Origin: Verrucomicrobiota bacterium | Lineage (GTDB): Bacteria > Verrucomicrobiota > Verrucomicrobiia > Opitutales > UBA953 | Reading direction: 5' to 3' | Assembly (NCBI GenBank): GCA_015061905.1 | Contig: SUVQ01000005.1 | Coordinates: 33,192-97,191 of the forward strand | DNA length: 64,000 bases | Shown here: positions 55,397 to 64,000 of the stretch, in pieces | How the letters are laid out: every line of letters begins with the position of its first letter | Numbering within the stretch: position 1 is the stretch's first letter | Notes under the pieces: generated by a model | What the model was told of the DNA's origin: nothing | The model's database searches: none | Seen by the model: only the letters and a program-made list of their open reading frames with translations | Translations under genes and position numbers: made by a program

Positions 55397-56351
55397 GATA
55401 TTGTGGTTCGAAGACGAAAAGTCTTCGTATAAAACCAAGAAAAGATTTGTCAAAGAAATCGTAGAAGAATTCGGATTTAATTTTGTTGAGCCTCAGAACG
55501 AGGTGAGCGGGGACAATATCCACACGTTGAATTATTCACAATTCGATTTGATTATCGCAGATATGAATCTAGCGAAAGGTGTTACTGCAATGGAATTGAT
55601 GGATATTATTCGTAGAGAAAAAAAGGTATTTACAGAGGTTTTGTTTTATTCGTCAGAAGGAGAGCTTGCGGTAAGAAAGGTGCTTGCAAACTACAAGATT
55701 GATGGTGCGTATTGTTCTGGACGCGATAATGAGGATTTCGAGTATAAAGCTCGGGAGGTTATCCTTACATTGATTAAGAAAACACAAGATCTGACAAATA
55801 TGCGCGGCTTAGTAATGGCAGAGGTTAGCGAGTTGGACTTATTGATGGAGCGAATTATTCGGAAATTTCTGTCTACTGTTGGTGATCGGGAAAAAGAGGC
55901 CTTCAAGAAAAATATCGTCGGGGATGTTGAAAAATCCTTAAAGAATCTGCTACAGGCGGGAACCGTTCGTTTTTCCGGGGTTTCAGGAGAAGGAAAATGT
56001 GAGTGTGGGAAAACTTGTGTTCACGTTTGGAACAATGAAAGTGTGGATAGAATAATTTCATCCTTGGGCTTCGAGTCTTCCAGAAAGGCGAGGGCAATAC
56101 ATTTAATTATTGCGAAGGGATTTCTCAAATATAACCCCCAAAGAGCTAACTTCTTCGAAGACTACAAAAGAGAGATTATAGAGGTTCGAAACAAACTTGC
56201 ACATTGTAAAAGTGAGGTTGTTGATGGAAACGAGGTTCTCATTACTCAAAAGGGAGCCCAGGAGAGGTTCGATGATGCTTTATTTAAAGAAATTCGGACA
56301 AACATAAAAAAATACAGAGATCTTTTTCAAAAATATGAAACTGACCTTTGA
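55380..56351 (+). CDS. Receiver-domain protein with C-terminal HEPN-like RNxxxH motif
   Basis: Residues 1-130 form a receiver domain: acidic pair in WFEDEKS (11-12), phospho-acceptor Asp61 in IIADMN, and FYSS near 90. A conserved Lys at the usual last position is not clear. Residues 140-323 are helical, with a Cys cluster (CECGKTCVH, 207-215) and, at 270-275, RNKLAH, an exact match to the RNxxxH active motif of HEPN RNases. The preceding gene encodes the likely kinase. Overlaps of 17 bases with both neighbours couple it to the ATPase and res. A phosphorylation-controlled RNase or an RNA-binding effector is the working hypothesis; HEPN assignment rests on motif and helical context only. Confidence 0.75.
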   Translation: MRINYKILWFEDEKSSYKTKKRFVKEIVEEFGFNFVEPQNEVSGDNIHTLNYSQFDLIIADMNLAKGVTAMELMDIIRREKKVFTEVLFYSSEGELAVRKVLANYKIDGAYCSGRDNEDFEYKAREVILTLIKKTQDLTNMRGLVMAEVSELDLLMERIIRKFLSTVGDREKEAFKKNIVGDVEKSLKNLLQAGTVRFSGVSGEGKCECGKTCVHVWNNESVDRIISSLGFESSRKARAIHLIIAKGFLKYNPQRANFFEDYKREIIEVRNKLAHCKSEVVDGNEVLITQKGAQERFDDALFKEIRTNIKKYRDLFQKYETDL

Positions 56352-59004
56352 GGCGAATTTGGAGTATCAGCGGGACGCGGTGCGTGCCGTGGTCGGGTTG
56401 TTTGAGGGGCAACCCAAGGCTGATTCCGTTTCTGAGTTCGGTCTTGATGAGGCGGGAACGTTGGCTCTTCCGAATGCTGTCGGGAATCGCTTGGCGATTT
56501 CCGACGGTCAGATTTTTGCCAACCTGCGGGAAATTCAAAAAGAGAACGGCGTTCCCGTAGATGCTCCGCTGTGCGGCATGAATTTTTCCGTCGAAATGGA
56601 AACGGGAACGGGGAAAACCTATGTTTATTTACGCACGATTTACGAGCTGAACAGGCAATACGGTTTCAAAAAATTTGTCATTGTCGTGCCGTCGATTGCG
56701 ATTCGGGAAGGCGTTTTGAAAAATCTGCAAATTACGCACGAGCATTTTCAAAATTTATACGACAACGTTCCCGCGCATTATTCGGTTTACGACAGCACGA
56801 AGGTCTCGACACTTCGCGGGTTCGCGGCGAGCGACAATATTGAAATTCTCGTTTTGAATATTGATTCGTTTGCGAAGGATGAAAATATCATCAACAAGCC
56901 GAACGATAAGCTAAACGGGCGGGAACCGATTGAGTTTGTCCGCGCCGTTTCGCCGATTGTCATTGTAGATGAACCGCAAAACATGGAGACGGACAAGCGT
57001 GCGGCGGCGATTGCAAACCTAAATCCGCTTTGTACGTTGCGTTACTCGGCGACGCATCGCAATCGCTACAACCTCGTTTACAGTCTGAATCCTGTTCGCG
57101 CCTACGATTTGGGTTTGGTGAAACAAATTGTGGTGAGTTCTGTTGTCGAAGAAAATTCCGGTAATGCGGCGTTTGTTTCCCTGGAAGCGATTAAATCCAC
57201 GAAAACCCGCGTTTCGGCAAATTTGAAAATCCACATTAACGGCAAGGACGGTGTTTTGGCGAAAACCGTTCCCGTGCGTGCCGGCGACGATTTGTATAAA
57301 CTTTCCAAAGGGCGGGAAATTTATTCCGACGGCTACATTATCGATGAAATTGATGCCGAAAACGGTTATGTCGTTTTTTCAAACGGAACAACGCTTTACT
57401 TAGGGCAGGCGCAGGGCGGATTGACCGCAGAAGTCATGCGCACGCAAATCGAAACTACGATTAAGGAGCATTTGGAGCGGGAACGCCGTTTGCTCGGGAA
57501 AGGCATTAAGGTGCTTTCGTTGTTTTTCATTGATCGCGTCGCGAATTATCGCAGTTACGATACTGACGGGAACGCAATCAAAGGGAAATTTGCAACGTGG
57601 TTTGAAGAAATTTATTCCGAAATGATTCGAAAGCCGCGCTATGCAGACCTACCGCGCGTTCCCGCAGAGCAGGTTCACAACGGATATTTTTCTCAGGACA
57701 AAAAGGGTAAGATAAAAGACACCAACGGCGAAACGCTTGCGGACGATGATACTTACTCTCTCATTATGCGGGATAAAGAAAAGTTGTTGAGCCTTGAAAA
57801 TCCCTTGCGCTTTATCTTCTCCCACTCCGCATTGCGGGAAGGTTGGGATAATCCGAATGTTTTTCAGATTTGCACGCTGAATGAGACAAAATCCGAGGCG
57901 AAGAAGCGGCAGGAAATCGGGCGCGGCTTGCGCTTGGCGGTCGCCGGAGACGGACGGCGTATTTACGAGCGCGGAGTAAATCAACTTGTCGTTGTCGCCA
58001 ACGAATCTTACTCCGATTTTGCGAAAGCCTTGCAGACAGAAATCGAAACGGAGTGCGGCGTGGACTTCAAGGGGCGCATAAAAAATGCACGAGAACGCCG
58101 CTCCGTGAAATATAGAAAAGGCTTTGAGGCGGATCCGCGTTTTCTCGAAATCTGGGAACGTATTAAGGCGAAAACGACTTACCGCGTGAATTACTCTACG
58201 GAAGAGCTGGTTTTTGTAGCAAGCCGAGCTGTCGCCGATTTACCGGAAATTAAACCTCCGCAGATTCGCACGACCAAAGTGAAAGTTGAGATGAGCGATG
58301 AGGGATTAGAAACGCATTTCTTGGCGGAGAGCCCGGAAATCTACGGGAACTATGCGTGGCAAATTCCGGATTTACTTGGCTATATTCAGCAAAAAACAGA
58401 ATTAACCCGGGAAACGATTCGTGAAATTTTAATGAAATCCGGGCGTCTTTCGGATGTAATGAAGAATCCGCAATTATTTTTGGATTTGGTTACCGGAACG
58501 ATTCGAAAAACGCTCTATGGCTTAATGATTTCCGGAATTAAGTATCAGAAAATCGGAACCTCCGAATACGAGATGCGCTTGTTTGACGAGCAGGATTTGG
58601 AGATTTACCTGAATGATTTCACTTTCAAGGTAGGAAGCGCTGACGAGTCTCAAAAGGATAAAACGATTTATGAAGAATACGTCCCGCTTGATTCTGAGGC
58701 GGAAACTCAGTTCGCGAGAGATTGTGAAACAAGCGAACAGGTGAAGTTTTACTTTAAGCTACCCGAATGGTTTAAGATTCCTACTCCGATCGGAAATTAC
58801 AATCCGGACTGGGCGGTCGTTTTTGAAAACGAAAAGAAAATCTACTTTGTCGCAGAAACGAAGTCTACGGGAGCGGGGGCTGTCGATTTTTCAAAACTGC
58901 GTGATTCGGAGCGGCAAAAAATTCAATGCGGGAACGCCCACTTCAATGCCTTGCCTGACGTCGAATATCTTGTAGCTCACCGTTTGAGTGATTTGAGTCA
59001 CTAG
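56335..59004 (+). CDS. res: Type III restriction endonuclease subunit
   Basis: Res is the translocase and nuclease of type III systems. The 889-residue protein shows Walker A ETGTGKTY at 89-96, the DEPQ box (VDEPQNM) near 212, later SF2 motifs (LREGWDNPNVFQ, QEIGRGLRLAV), and a C-terminal PD-ExK nuclease (PDWAVVF then AETK near 822-843). All key residues are present. Its start overlaps the receiver gene by 17 bases; mod is 4.7 kb upstream rather than adjacent. The GTTCCCG word is frequent here, unlike in the three preceding genes. Confidence 0.93.
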   Translation: MKLTFEANLEYQRDAVRAVVGLFEGQPKADSVSEFGLDEAGTLALPNAVGNRLAISDGQIFANLREIQKENGVPVDAPLCGMNFSVEMETGTGKTYVYLRTIYELNRQYGFKKFVIVVPSIAIREGVLKNLQITHEHFQNLYDNVPAHYSVYDSTKVSTLRGFAASDNIEILVLNIDSFAKDENIINKPNDKLNGREPIEFVRAVSPIVIVDEPQNMETDKRAAAIANLNPLCTLRYSATHRNRYNLVYSLNPVRAYDLGLVKQIVVSSVVEENSGNAAFVSLEAIKSTKTRVSANLKIHINGKDGVLAKTVPVRAGDDLYKLSKGREIYSDGYIIDEIDAENGYVVFSNGTTLYLGQAQGGLTAEVMRTQIETTIKEHLERERRLLGKGIKVLSLFFIDRVANYRSYDTDGNAIKGKFATWFEEIYSEMIRKPRYADLPRVPAEQVHNGYFSQDKKGKIKDTNGETLADDDTYSLIMRDKEKLLSLENPLRFIFSHSALREGWDNPNVFQICTLNETKSEAKKRQEIGRGLRLAVAGDGRRIYERGVNQLVVVANESYSDFAKALQTEIETECGVDFKGRIKNARERRSVKYRKGFEADPRFLEIWERIKAKTTYRVNYSTEELVFVASRAVADLPEIKPPQIRTTKVKVEMSDEGLETHFLAESPEIYGNYAWQIPDLLGYIQQKTELTRETIREILMKSGRLSDVMKNPQLFLDLVTGTIRKTLYGLMISGIKYQKIGTSEYEMRLFDEQDLEIYLNDFTFKVGSADESQKDKTIYEEYVPLDSEAETQFARDCETSEQVKFYFKLPEWFKIPTPIGNYNPDWAVVFENEKKIYFVAETKSTGAGAVDFSKLRDSERQKIQCGNAHFNALPDVEYLVAHRLSDLSH

Positions 59005-59245
59005 TATGTCGGTTTTCTAACACTATGAATGCCGAAAAGGTTGCGTTTGCATTTTGACGAATCCGAGTCTTCGGGAAGATCGGGTAAAGATCGGAAAGAG
59101 TTCTTCGGGTTAGGATTTTCCCGTGAAACTTTTTTGTGAAAGAAAGGTGAAAACACGTGTCTCGTGTGTTTCCGTCAACAGCCGGGACGGCTGTTCTCCT
59201 TTGAACAAATCTTCTTTTACTTTGTGTAAAAAAGCTTATGAGGTT
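59005..59245. other. Intergenic region between res and uvrA
   Basis: These 241 bases between convergent genes hold a 7-base hairpin AACAGCC-GGGAC-GGCTGTT at 59177-59195 and a weaker AACAC/GTGTT stem before it. No T-run follows the first, so termination is uncertain. No gene is seen. Confidence 0.5.
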
Positions 59246-62068
59246 TTACAGAAATTTGGCGGTGGGGGTGGAGGCGCGGGAGCGAAGTTCGTCGGGCGTT
59301 CCCGTGAAGATGAGTTGACCGCCCGCGTTCCCGCCGCAGGGACCGAGCTCGACGATCCAATCCGCGCAGCGCACGACGTCGCTGTTGTGTTCGATAACGA
59401 TGAGCGTGTGTCCGGCGTCGCGCAGTTTGAAAAGCAAATTCAGCAGAAGGCGAATATCGTCCCAGTGCAAGCCCGTTGTCGGTTCGTCGAGCAGGTAAAG
59501 TGTGCGTTCCCGCTTGCGTTTGGAAAGTTCGAGCGCGAGTTTGAGGCGCTGGGCTTCGCCGCCGGAAAGCGTCGGCGCGGGTTGTCCGAGTTTCAGGTAG
59601 CCGAGTCCGACTTCGTCGAGCGTTGTAAGTAAATTCCGGATACTCGGTTGAGCGCGGAAAAATGTGCACGCGTCGGCGACGGTCATATCGAGCACTTCCG
59701 CGATGTTTAGTCCTTTGAAAAGGACTTCGAGCGTTTCGCGGTTGTAGCGCGCGCCGCGGCAGCTCGGGCATTCGACCCAGGTTTCGCCGAGAAACTGCAT
59801 ATCGAGCGCGATTTGTCCTTCGCCCTGGCATTTTTCACAGCGTCCGCCGCGTTTGTTAAACGAAAATCTTCCCGCATCGTAACCGCGCATTTTGGCGAGC
59901 GGTGTGGCGGCGTAAAGTTTTCTCAACAAATCGAAAATGCCTGTAAACGTGGCGGGATTCGATCGCGGCGAACGTCCGATCGGCGCTTGGTCAATGCGGA
60001 CGAAACCTTCAAAATTTTCCAATCCGTCTATTCCCGCGTGCTTGCCGGGAACGCATTTCGCGCGATTGATTTTGCGCGCGGCGGCGTTGCCGAGAATGCT
60101 GTTGACGAGCGTGGATTTTCCCGAGCCGGAAACGCCGCAAACGACGGTCAACGCGCCGATCGGGAACGCGACGTCGATGTTTTTCAAATTATTTTCCGCC
60201 GCCCCGCGCACGGTAAAAAATTGCTTCGCGGGAACGCGCGGAAAAACTTCGGTGAGCTCGCGGGAACGCGCGTCCGACGAAGTATTCAGAAATTTCGCCG
60301 TGCGCGATTTGCCTTCCGCGAGGCATTCGGGAATCGTTCCCGAAAAAACGAGCGCGCCGCCTTGCGTTCCCGCGCCGGGACCGATTTCGACGACGTGATC
60401 TGCCGCCAAAATCGTGTCGCGGTCGTGTTCGACAACGAGCACGCTGTTCCCGCGGTCGCGCAAATCTTTCATCTGCGCAATCAGGCGCGCGTGGTCCGCC
60501 GGGTGCAAGCCGATGCTCGGTTCGTCCAAAATATACGTTACGCCGACGAGACCCAAGCCGAGTTGCGCGGCGAGGCGCACGCGCTGAACTTCGCCGCCGG
60601 AAAGCGTCGAGTAGGCGCGATTCAGCGTCAGGTAAGAAAGCCCGGTTGTATCCAAAAATTGTAGACGTTTTTCCAAGCCCGAGCGCGCGTCTTCCACGGG
60701 TTCAATCGCGGGAACGCTTTTCAGATTTTTGACAAAATCAAGCGCGGCGGGAACGCTCATCGCGAAAAAATCGCCGACGGATTTCCCGCCGAGTTTCACG
60801 GCGAGTGCGCGCGGATTCAGGCGCAATCCGCCGCAGGTTTCGCAGGGCGCAGAGCGCTGAAATGCGAGCAGGCGTGTGCGCAGAAGCAGGCTTGATGTCG
60901 AGGTTGCCGTTTTTTTCAAGTCGGCGAGCACGCCTTCAAACGGACGCGGCGCGGGTTTGCGTCGTCCGGTTTTCAAAAGAAATTCGCGTTCGCCGCTCCC
61001 GTGGAGAATGAGTTCGCGCGTTCCCGCGTCGAGTTCTTGCCAGGGCGTTTTCAGCGAAAACGGGACTTGCTCGGCGAGTTGGCGCAGCCACGCGTTGCGC
61101 TGCGTAATCATTTTTTTCGAGCCGTAGCGCCACGGTTTGATCGCACCGTCTTTGAGCGATTTTTTCGGGTCGGGAACGATGAGTTCGGGTAAAAATTGCG
61201 GTGTTTCGCCGAGCCCGCCGCACGCGGGGCACGCGCCGTCGGGGTGGCTTTCGGAAAAATTTTTCGGCGAGAGCGCGTCGTAGGTTTTTCCGCAGATTGT
61301 GCAGGAAAAATCGAGGCGGAGGGGGATTTCCTTTTCTTCTGCGGGAAGCAGGGCGAAGGCGCGGTTTTTGCCTTCGCGAAAGGCGAGTTCGAGCGAGTCG
61401 GCGAGGCGGGAACGCGCGTCGGCGGAAACGACGAGGCGGTCGACGATGAGATCGAGTGCGAGGACTCCTTTTTTTTCAAACTTGGGCAATTCGTCGTCGA
61501 GGTCGAAAATTTCGCCGTCGATGCGAATGCGCTGGAAACCGCGCCGGCGCAGATTTTCGAGTTCGTCGGCGAGCAGGGCGCGTTTGATTTGCGCGTAGGG
61601 AGCACCGAGGATGAGTTTCGTTCCCGCGGGCAGGGTGCAGAGTTGTTCGAGGCAATCGTCGAGCGTGCGGCGCGTGATTTCGCCGCCGTCGTCCGGGCAA
61701 AATTGCGTTCCCGCGACAGACCAGAGCAGGCGGGCGTAGTCGGCGATTTCGGTGGCGGTGGCGACGGTGGCGCGCGGGTTGTTGTTGGCGGAGCTGCGTT
61801 GCTCGATGGCGATGACGGGCGAAAGCCCGTGGATGAAATCGACGTCCGGGCGCGGAATTTGCTCCAGATTTGCGCGCATTTTTGCCGAAAGGCTCTCCAG
61901 ATATTGGCGCGCGCCTTCGGCGTAAATCGTGTCGAACGCGAGCGAAGATTTTCCGGATCCGGAAACTCCGGTAATTACGACGAGCTTTCCGCGCGGAATC
62001 CGAAGTTCGATGTTCTTCAGATTGTGTTCCCGCGCGCCCTTAACGTGAATTGTTCCCGGAGAAAGCAT
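59246..62068 (-). CDS. uvrA: UvrA-family excinuclease ATPase
   Basis: UvrA scans DNA for damage in nucleotide-excision repair. The 940-residue product has two ABC halves: Walker [17 protein letters not shown] and [16 protein letters not shown], signatures [18 protein letters not shown] and [16 protein letters not shown], plus zinc-finger Cys pairs [15 protein letters not shown] and CEKCQGEGQ. The segment after the first Walker A reads [12 protein letters not shown] and [19 protein letters not shown], which departs from the usual SLSAYARQFL and DQKTTSRNPRSTVGT, so it may be a paralogue of the main UvrA. It is convergent with the restriction island. Confidence 0.9.
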   Translation of the reverse strand: MLSPGTIHVKGAREHNLKNIELRIPRGKLVVITGVSGSGKSSLAFDTIYAEGARQYLESLSAKMRANLEQIPRPDVDFIHGLSPVIAIEQRSSANNNPRATVATATEIADYARLLWSVAGTQFCPDDGGEITRRTLDDCLEQLCTLPAGTKLILGAPYAQIKRALLADELENLRRRGFQRIRIDGEIFDLDDELPKFEKKGVLALDLIVDRLVVSADARSRLADSLELAFREGKNRAFALLPAEEKEIPLRLDFSCTICGKTYDALSPKNFSESHPDGACPACGGLGETPQFLPELIVPDPKKSLKDGAIKPWRYGSKKMITQRNAWLRQLAEQVPFSLKTPWQELDAGTRELILHGSGEREFLLKTGRRKPAPRPFEGVLADLKKTATSTSSLLLRTRLLAFQRSAPCETCGGLRLNPRALAVKLGGKSVGDFFAMSVPAALDFVKNLKSVPAIEPVEDARSGLEKRLQFLDTTGLSYLTLNRAYSTLSGGEVQRVRLAAQLGLGLVGVTYILDEPSIGLHPADHARLIAQMKDLRDRGNSVLVVEHDRDTILAADHVVEIGPGAGTQGGALVFSGTIPECLAEGKSRTAKFLNTSSDARSRELTEVFPRVPAKQFFTVRGAAENNLKNIDVAFPIGALTVVCGVSGSGKSTLVNSILGNAAARKINRAKCVPGKHAGIDGLENFEGFVRIDQAPIGRSPRSNPATFTGIFDLLRKLYAATPLAKMRGYDAGRFSFNKRGGRCEKCQGEGQIALDMQFLGETWVECPSCRGARYNRETLEVLFKGLNIAEVLDMTVADACTFFRAQPSIRNLLTTLDEVGLGYLKLGQPAPTLSGGEAQRLKLALELSKRKRERTLYLLDEPTTGLHWDDIRLLLNLLFKLRDAGHTLIVIEHNSDVVRCADWIVELGPCGGNAGGQLIFTGTPDELRSRASTPTAKFL

Positions 62069-62119
62069 AAATTTTCAGTTTTTTTTCGGGAGAAGCGACA
62101 GGAGTGTCGCTTCTTCCGC

Positions 62120-63199
62120 TTATTTGCGCTTACGCGAAGCGTAATTGCGGGTGCGCGCGTTTTTGTGATGAGGGAGGATTCCGCGTTGCCAAACGTTTTC
62201 GCGGGAAATTTCCGGGCGTTTTTTCGCGAAGGAATTTTCGGAAAATTCGGCATCGGCTTCTTCTGCGGGTTTCGGTCGCGCACGCTTTTGCGCCTGCGAT
62301 TTTGCGCGTTCCCGCAGTTTTTGTGCGTCGCGTTCCCGCAGAGCGGTGCGCGTGGAAATTTTCTTGTGGGTGGAAGTTTTTCGTTCCGTAGCTTTTTCTC
62401 CGCGCAGGGCGGCGCGATTCGGTTTTTTCAGTCCGGAATGTTTGGGCGAAGCGTTCCCGCCTTTGGCGAAAACGGAATCGATTTCCTTTTGAGAAAGCTT
62501 GCGGCAATCGCCCGGCGGCATTTTTTTCAGAATGAGCCCGCCGATTTGGAAGCGCACAAGCGTTTTGACGAAAAATCCGAAAACTTCAAACAGGCGGCGA
62601 ATTTCGCGTTTGCGTCCCTGCTTGAGGTGAATTTCGAGCTTGCGCGAATCGGGAAAACGAATGACGTTGGCGAACTGCAAAAATTCGTCTTCGTCCTTTT
62701 CGTTTTTGAGCTTCACGCCTTTGAGCAGGCGCGGCGTGAGCGCGGGATCGAAGTCGCGGTTGAGCGTAACTTCGTAGCGTTTCAAAATGTTGCTCGACGG
62801 GTGGATGATGTTGTTGGCGAGCTCTCCGTCGTTGGTGATGAGAAGAAGGCCTTCGCTGTCCTTGTCGAGGCGTCCGACGCAGAAGAGCTTGTGCGCCGCG
62901 TATTCCGGCGGAATCAGTTGGAACACGGTTTGCGCGTTGTGCGGGTCGAGGTTGGTGCACACGTATCCGCGAGGTTTGTTCATCATCAAAACGATGCGGG
63001 AACGCGTTTCGAGCGTGATTTTTTTCCCGTTGAGGCGCACGTCGTCTTCGCCGGGAACGACGGTTTGCCCGAGCTCGGCGATTTCGCCGTTGACGGTAAT
63101 TTCACCGTTGGCGATGAGCGTTTCCGCCGCGCGGCGGGAACAGACTTCCGCTTGCGACAAATATTTTTGCAGTCGAATACGTTCTTTCGGTGCGTCCAT
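62120..63199 (-). CDS. RsuA/RluB-family pseudouridine synthase
   Basis: The 359-residue product starts with an S4 RNA-binding domain (RIRLQKYLSQAEVCSRR) and has the catalytic Asp in GRLDKDSEGLLLITNDG, followed by LKQGRKREIRR. The last 110 residues are a long Lys/Arg-rich tail not found in RsuA. Which rRNA site it modifies is not evident. It follows uvrA on the same strand and upstream lies alr. Confidence 0.9.
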   Translation of the reverse strand: MDAPKERIRLQKYLSQAEVCSRRAAETLIANGEITVNGEIAELGQTVVPGEDDVRLNGKKITLETRSRIVLMMNKPRGYVCTNLDPHNAQTVFQLIPPEYAAHKLFCVGRLDKDSEGLLLITNDGELANNIIHPSSNILKRYEVTLNRDFDPALTPRLLKGVKLKNEKDEDEFLQFANVIRFPDSRKLEIHLKQGRKREIRRLFEVFGFFVKTLVRFQIGGLILKKMPPGDCRKLSQKEIDSVFAKGGNASPKHSGLKKPNRAALRGEKATERKTSTHKKISTRTALRERDAQKLRERAKSQAQKRARPKPAEEADAEFSENSFAKKRPEISRENVWQRGILPHHKNARTRNYASRKRK

Positions 63200-63454
63200 A
63201 AGAAATCAAAAAAGTTTTGAAAATCCTAAAAGCGAACGTTCCCGCGGGCAAACACGAATTCGGCGTTTTCCCGGCGAGCTCGCTTGTTGAAAAGCTGAGA
63301 AGCTTAAGAGCTTAAAAGTTTAGTCGGCTTCGCCGAGAGTTTTACTTTTATAAGATTAATAAAAAAGACTCTTTTCTTGTTGCGCTTGCGAGACAACTAA
63401 ACTTTCTAAGCTCTTAAGCTCTAAACTTTTACCGAAGCCCACTTCGGCAAATTT
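63200..63454. other. Intergenic region upstream of the pseudouridine synthase
   Basis: This 255-base gap holds one GTTCCCG word, the palindromic repeat described at 63291-63430 and, near 63433, a CCGAAG/CTTCGG hairpin that may terminate alr on the minus strand. No gene is found. Confidence 0.5.
63291..63430. repeat. Long palindromic repeat (AAGCTTAAAG family)
   Basis: The left arm AGCTTAAGAGCTTAAAAG pairs with the right arm CTTTCTAAGCTCTTAAGCT with one base shift; the loop contains CGGCTTCGCCGAG. Word content and layout match the repeat at 1190-1284, so both belong to one dispersed family. Confidence 0.6.
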
Positions 63455-64000
63455 TTATCTGCGCAAGCCGCAGTAAATACGCGGAACGCGCTTGGTGATG
63501 GAAACGAGCGCTTCCCAGGGAATGCAGTCGCCGCGCGAGCAAAATTCTTCGATGGAAATGCACGCGTTTTCGGATTCTCCGATAATCGTTGCCGCATCTC
63601 CGACGGAAATTTCCGGAAGCGCGGAGGCATCGACGAGCGTTTGGTCCATCGTTACGCGCCCGATGACGGGAACGCGCCGCCCGCCGATGAGCACTTCAGC
63701 GCGGTTGCTGGCGGCAGTGGGAATGCCGTCTCCGTAGCCGGCAGTGAGCACGGCGATTTTGGAATTTTTTTCCAGCGTAAACGTGCGGTTGTAGCTGACC
63801 GGCGTTCCCGCGGGGAGGGTTTTTATGAGCCCGACGCGAGTTTTGAAAGAAAGCACGGGCTCCGGGGAAATTTTTTCAAAAAGCGTTCCCGGCGCAGGTT
63901 GCCAGCCGTATTGGAGAATGCCGACGCGCACGGCATTGAAGGGGCGTTCCCGAGAAAATGTTTCAAGCCCGGCGGAATTATCGGCGTGGATCGTGAGGCG
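63455..64000 (-). CDS. alr: Alanine racemase, 3' part (continues past the window)
   Basis: Alr makes D-alanine for peptidoglycan using PLP. Only the C-terminal half is in the window, and the open frame runs through the right edge. Visible: HADNSAGLE, FNAVRVGILQYGW, the catalytic Tyr in TAGYGDGIP and GRVTMDQTLVD. The stop is at 63455. Domain order and motifs fit Alr well; the PLP Lys lies off the window. Confidence 0.9.
   Translation of the reverse strand, partial: RLTIHADNSAGLETFSRERPFNAVRVGILQYGWQPAPGTLFEKISPEPVLSFKTRVGLIKTLPAGTPVSYNRTFTLEKNSKIAVLTAGYGDGIPTAASNRAEVLIGGRRVPVIGRVTMDQTLVDASALPEISVGDAATIIGESENACISIEEFCSRGDCIPWEALVSITKRVPRIYCGLRR

Noticed and set aside
49669-59004. The genome-wide word as the type III recognition site
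   Set aside because: Its asymmetry would suit a type III enzyme, but such overabundance would give hundreds of targets, and restriction normally favours avoidance; no data support it.
61196-63220. 674-residue plus-strand ORF
   Set aside because: Antisense of uvrA and the pseudouridine synthase; no recognisable motif.

Overview
This 64 kb window looks like a chromosomal segment of a Gram-negative bacterium. It carries LptB, an outer-membrane efflux factor, FabV, a Ser-type sulfatase, a TIGR03790-like protein and a GYF_2/DUF4339 protein, which together best suggest Verrucomicrobiota, perhaps an Opitutales-like lineage. That placement is an inference. A bile salt hydrolase-like gene closely resembling gut Firmicutes enzymes points to an animal-gut habitat. 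No rRNA or tRNA gene was recognised. Most long antisense ORFs in the track are shadows.

Layout. 1-409 is the leader-distal end of a type V-A (Cas12a) CRISPR array whose cas genes must lie to the left of the window. 559-2228 is a thiamine locus (thiE, Thi4) read leftwards behind a TPP riboswitch. 2376-4870 is nuoBCD, followed by a second thiE, ridA and a membrane Ser/Thr kinase. 7974-12680 holds cca, trxB and glgB on the minus strand. 12865-20272 is a rightward run: a HAD hydrolase, hemB, uppS, ispF, a TIGR03790-like protein, dtd and a GYF_2 protein. 20313-33512 holds DoxX, YicC, LptB, Maf, bile salt hydrolase, a SNF2 helicase, Tgt, a GDYXXLXY/DUF2157 pair, QueF, a Xer recombinase, a bifunctional-nuclease-domain protein and Dus. 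PyrF (minus strand) follows, then a CsoR-controlled metal-efflux operon at 34399-41019. 41099-48621 holds FabV, LeuS, a sulfatase and class I fumarase. A truncated Fic gene leads into a five-gene restriction island at 49669-59004, and the window closes with UvrA, a pseudouridine synthase and the 3' end of alr.

The most interesting system is that island. A type III restriction-modification pair (mod and res) encloses a C5-cytosine methyltransferase, a protein with two GHKL ATPase domains (MORC-like at the N-terminus, histidine-kinase-like at the C-terminus) and a receiver-domain protein whose C-terminus carries an RNxxxH (HEPN RNase-type) motif. All five genes overlap by 1 or 17 bases, so they look like one translationally coupled unit. 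This suggests a restriction system with a built-in phosphorelay and a possible RNase effector.

The whole window is also saturated with a short asymmetric word, GTTCCCG/CGGGAAC, usually within GCGTTCCCGC. I counted about 22 copies between 540 and 6000, where fewer than one is expected by chance. It occurs in genes and, as inverted pairs, forms most of the visible terminators. It is nearly absent from the three inserted island genes and from the specificity segment of mod, so it also serves as a marker of recently imported DNA.
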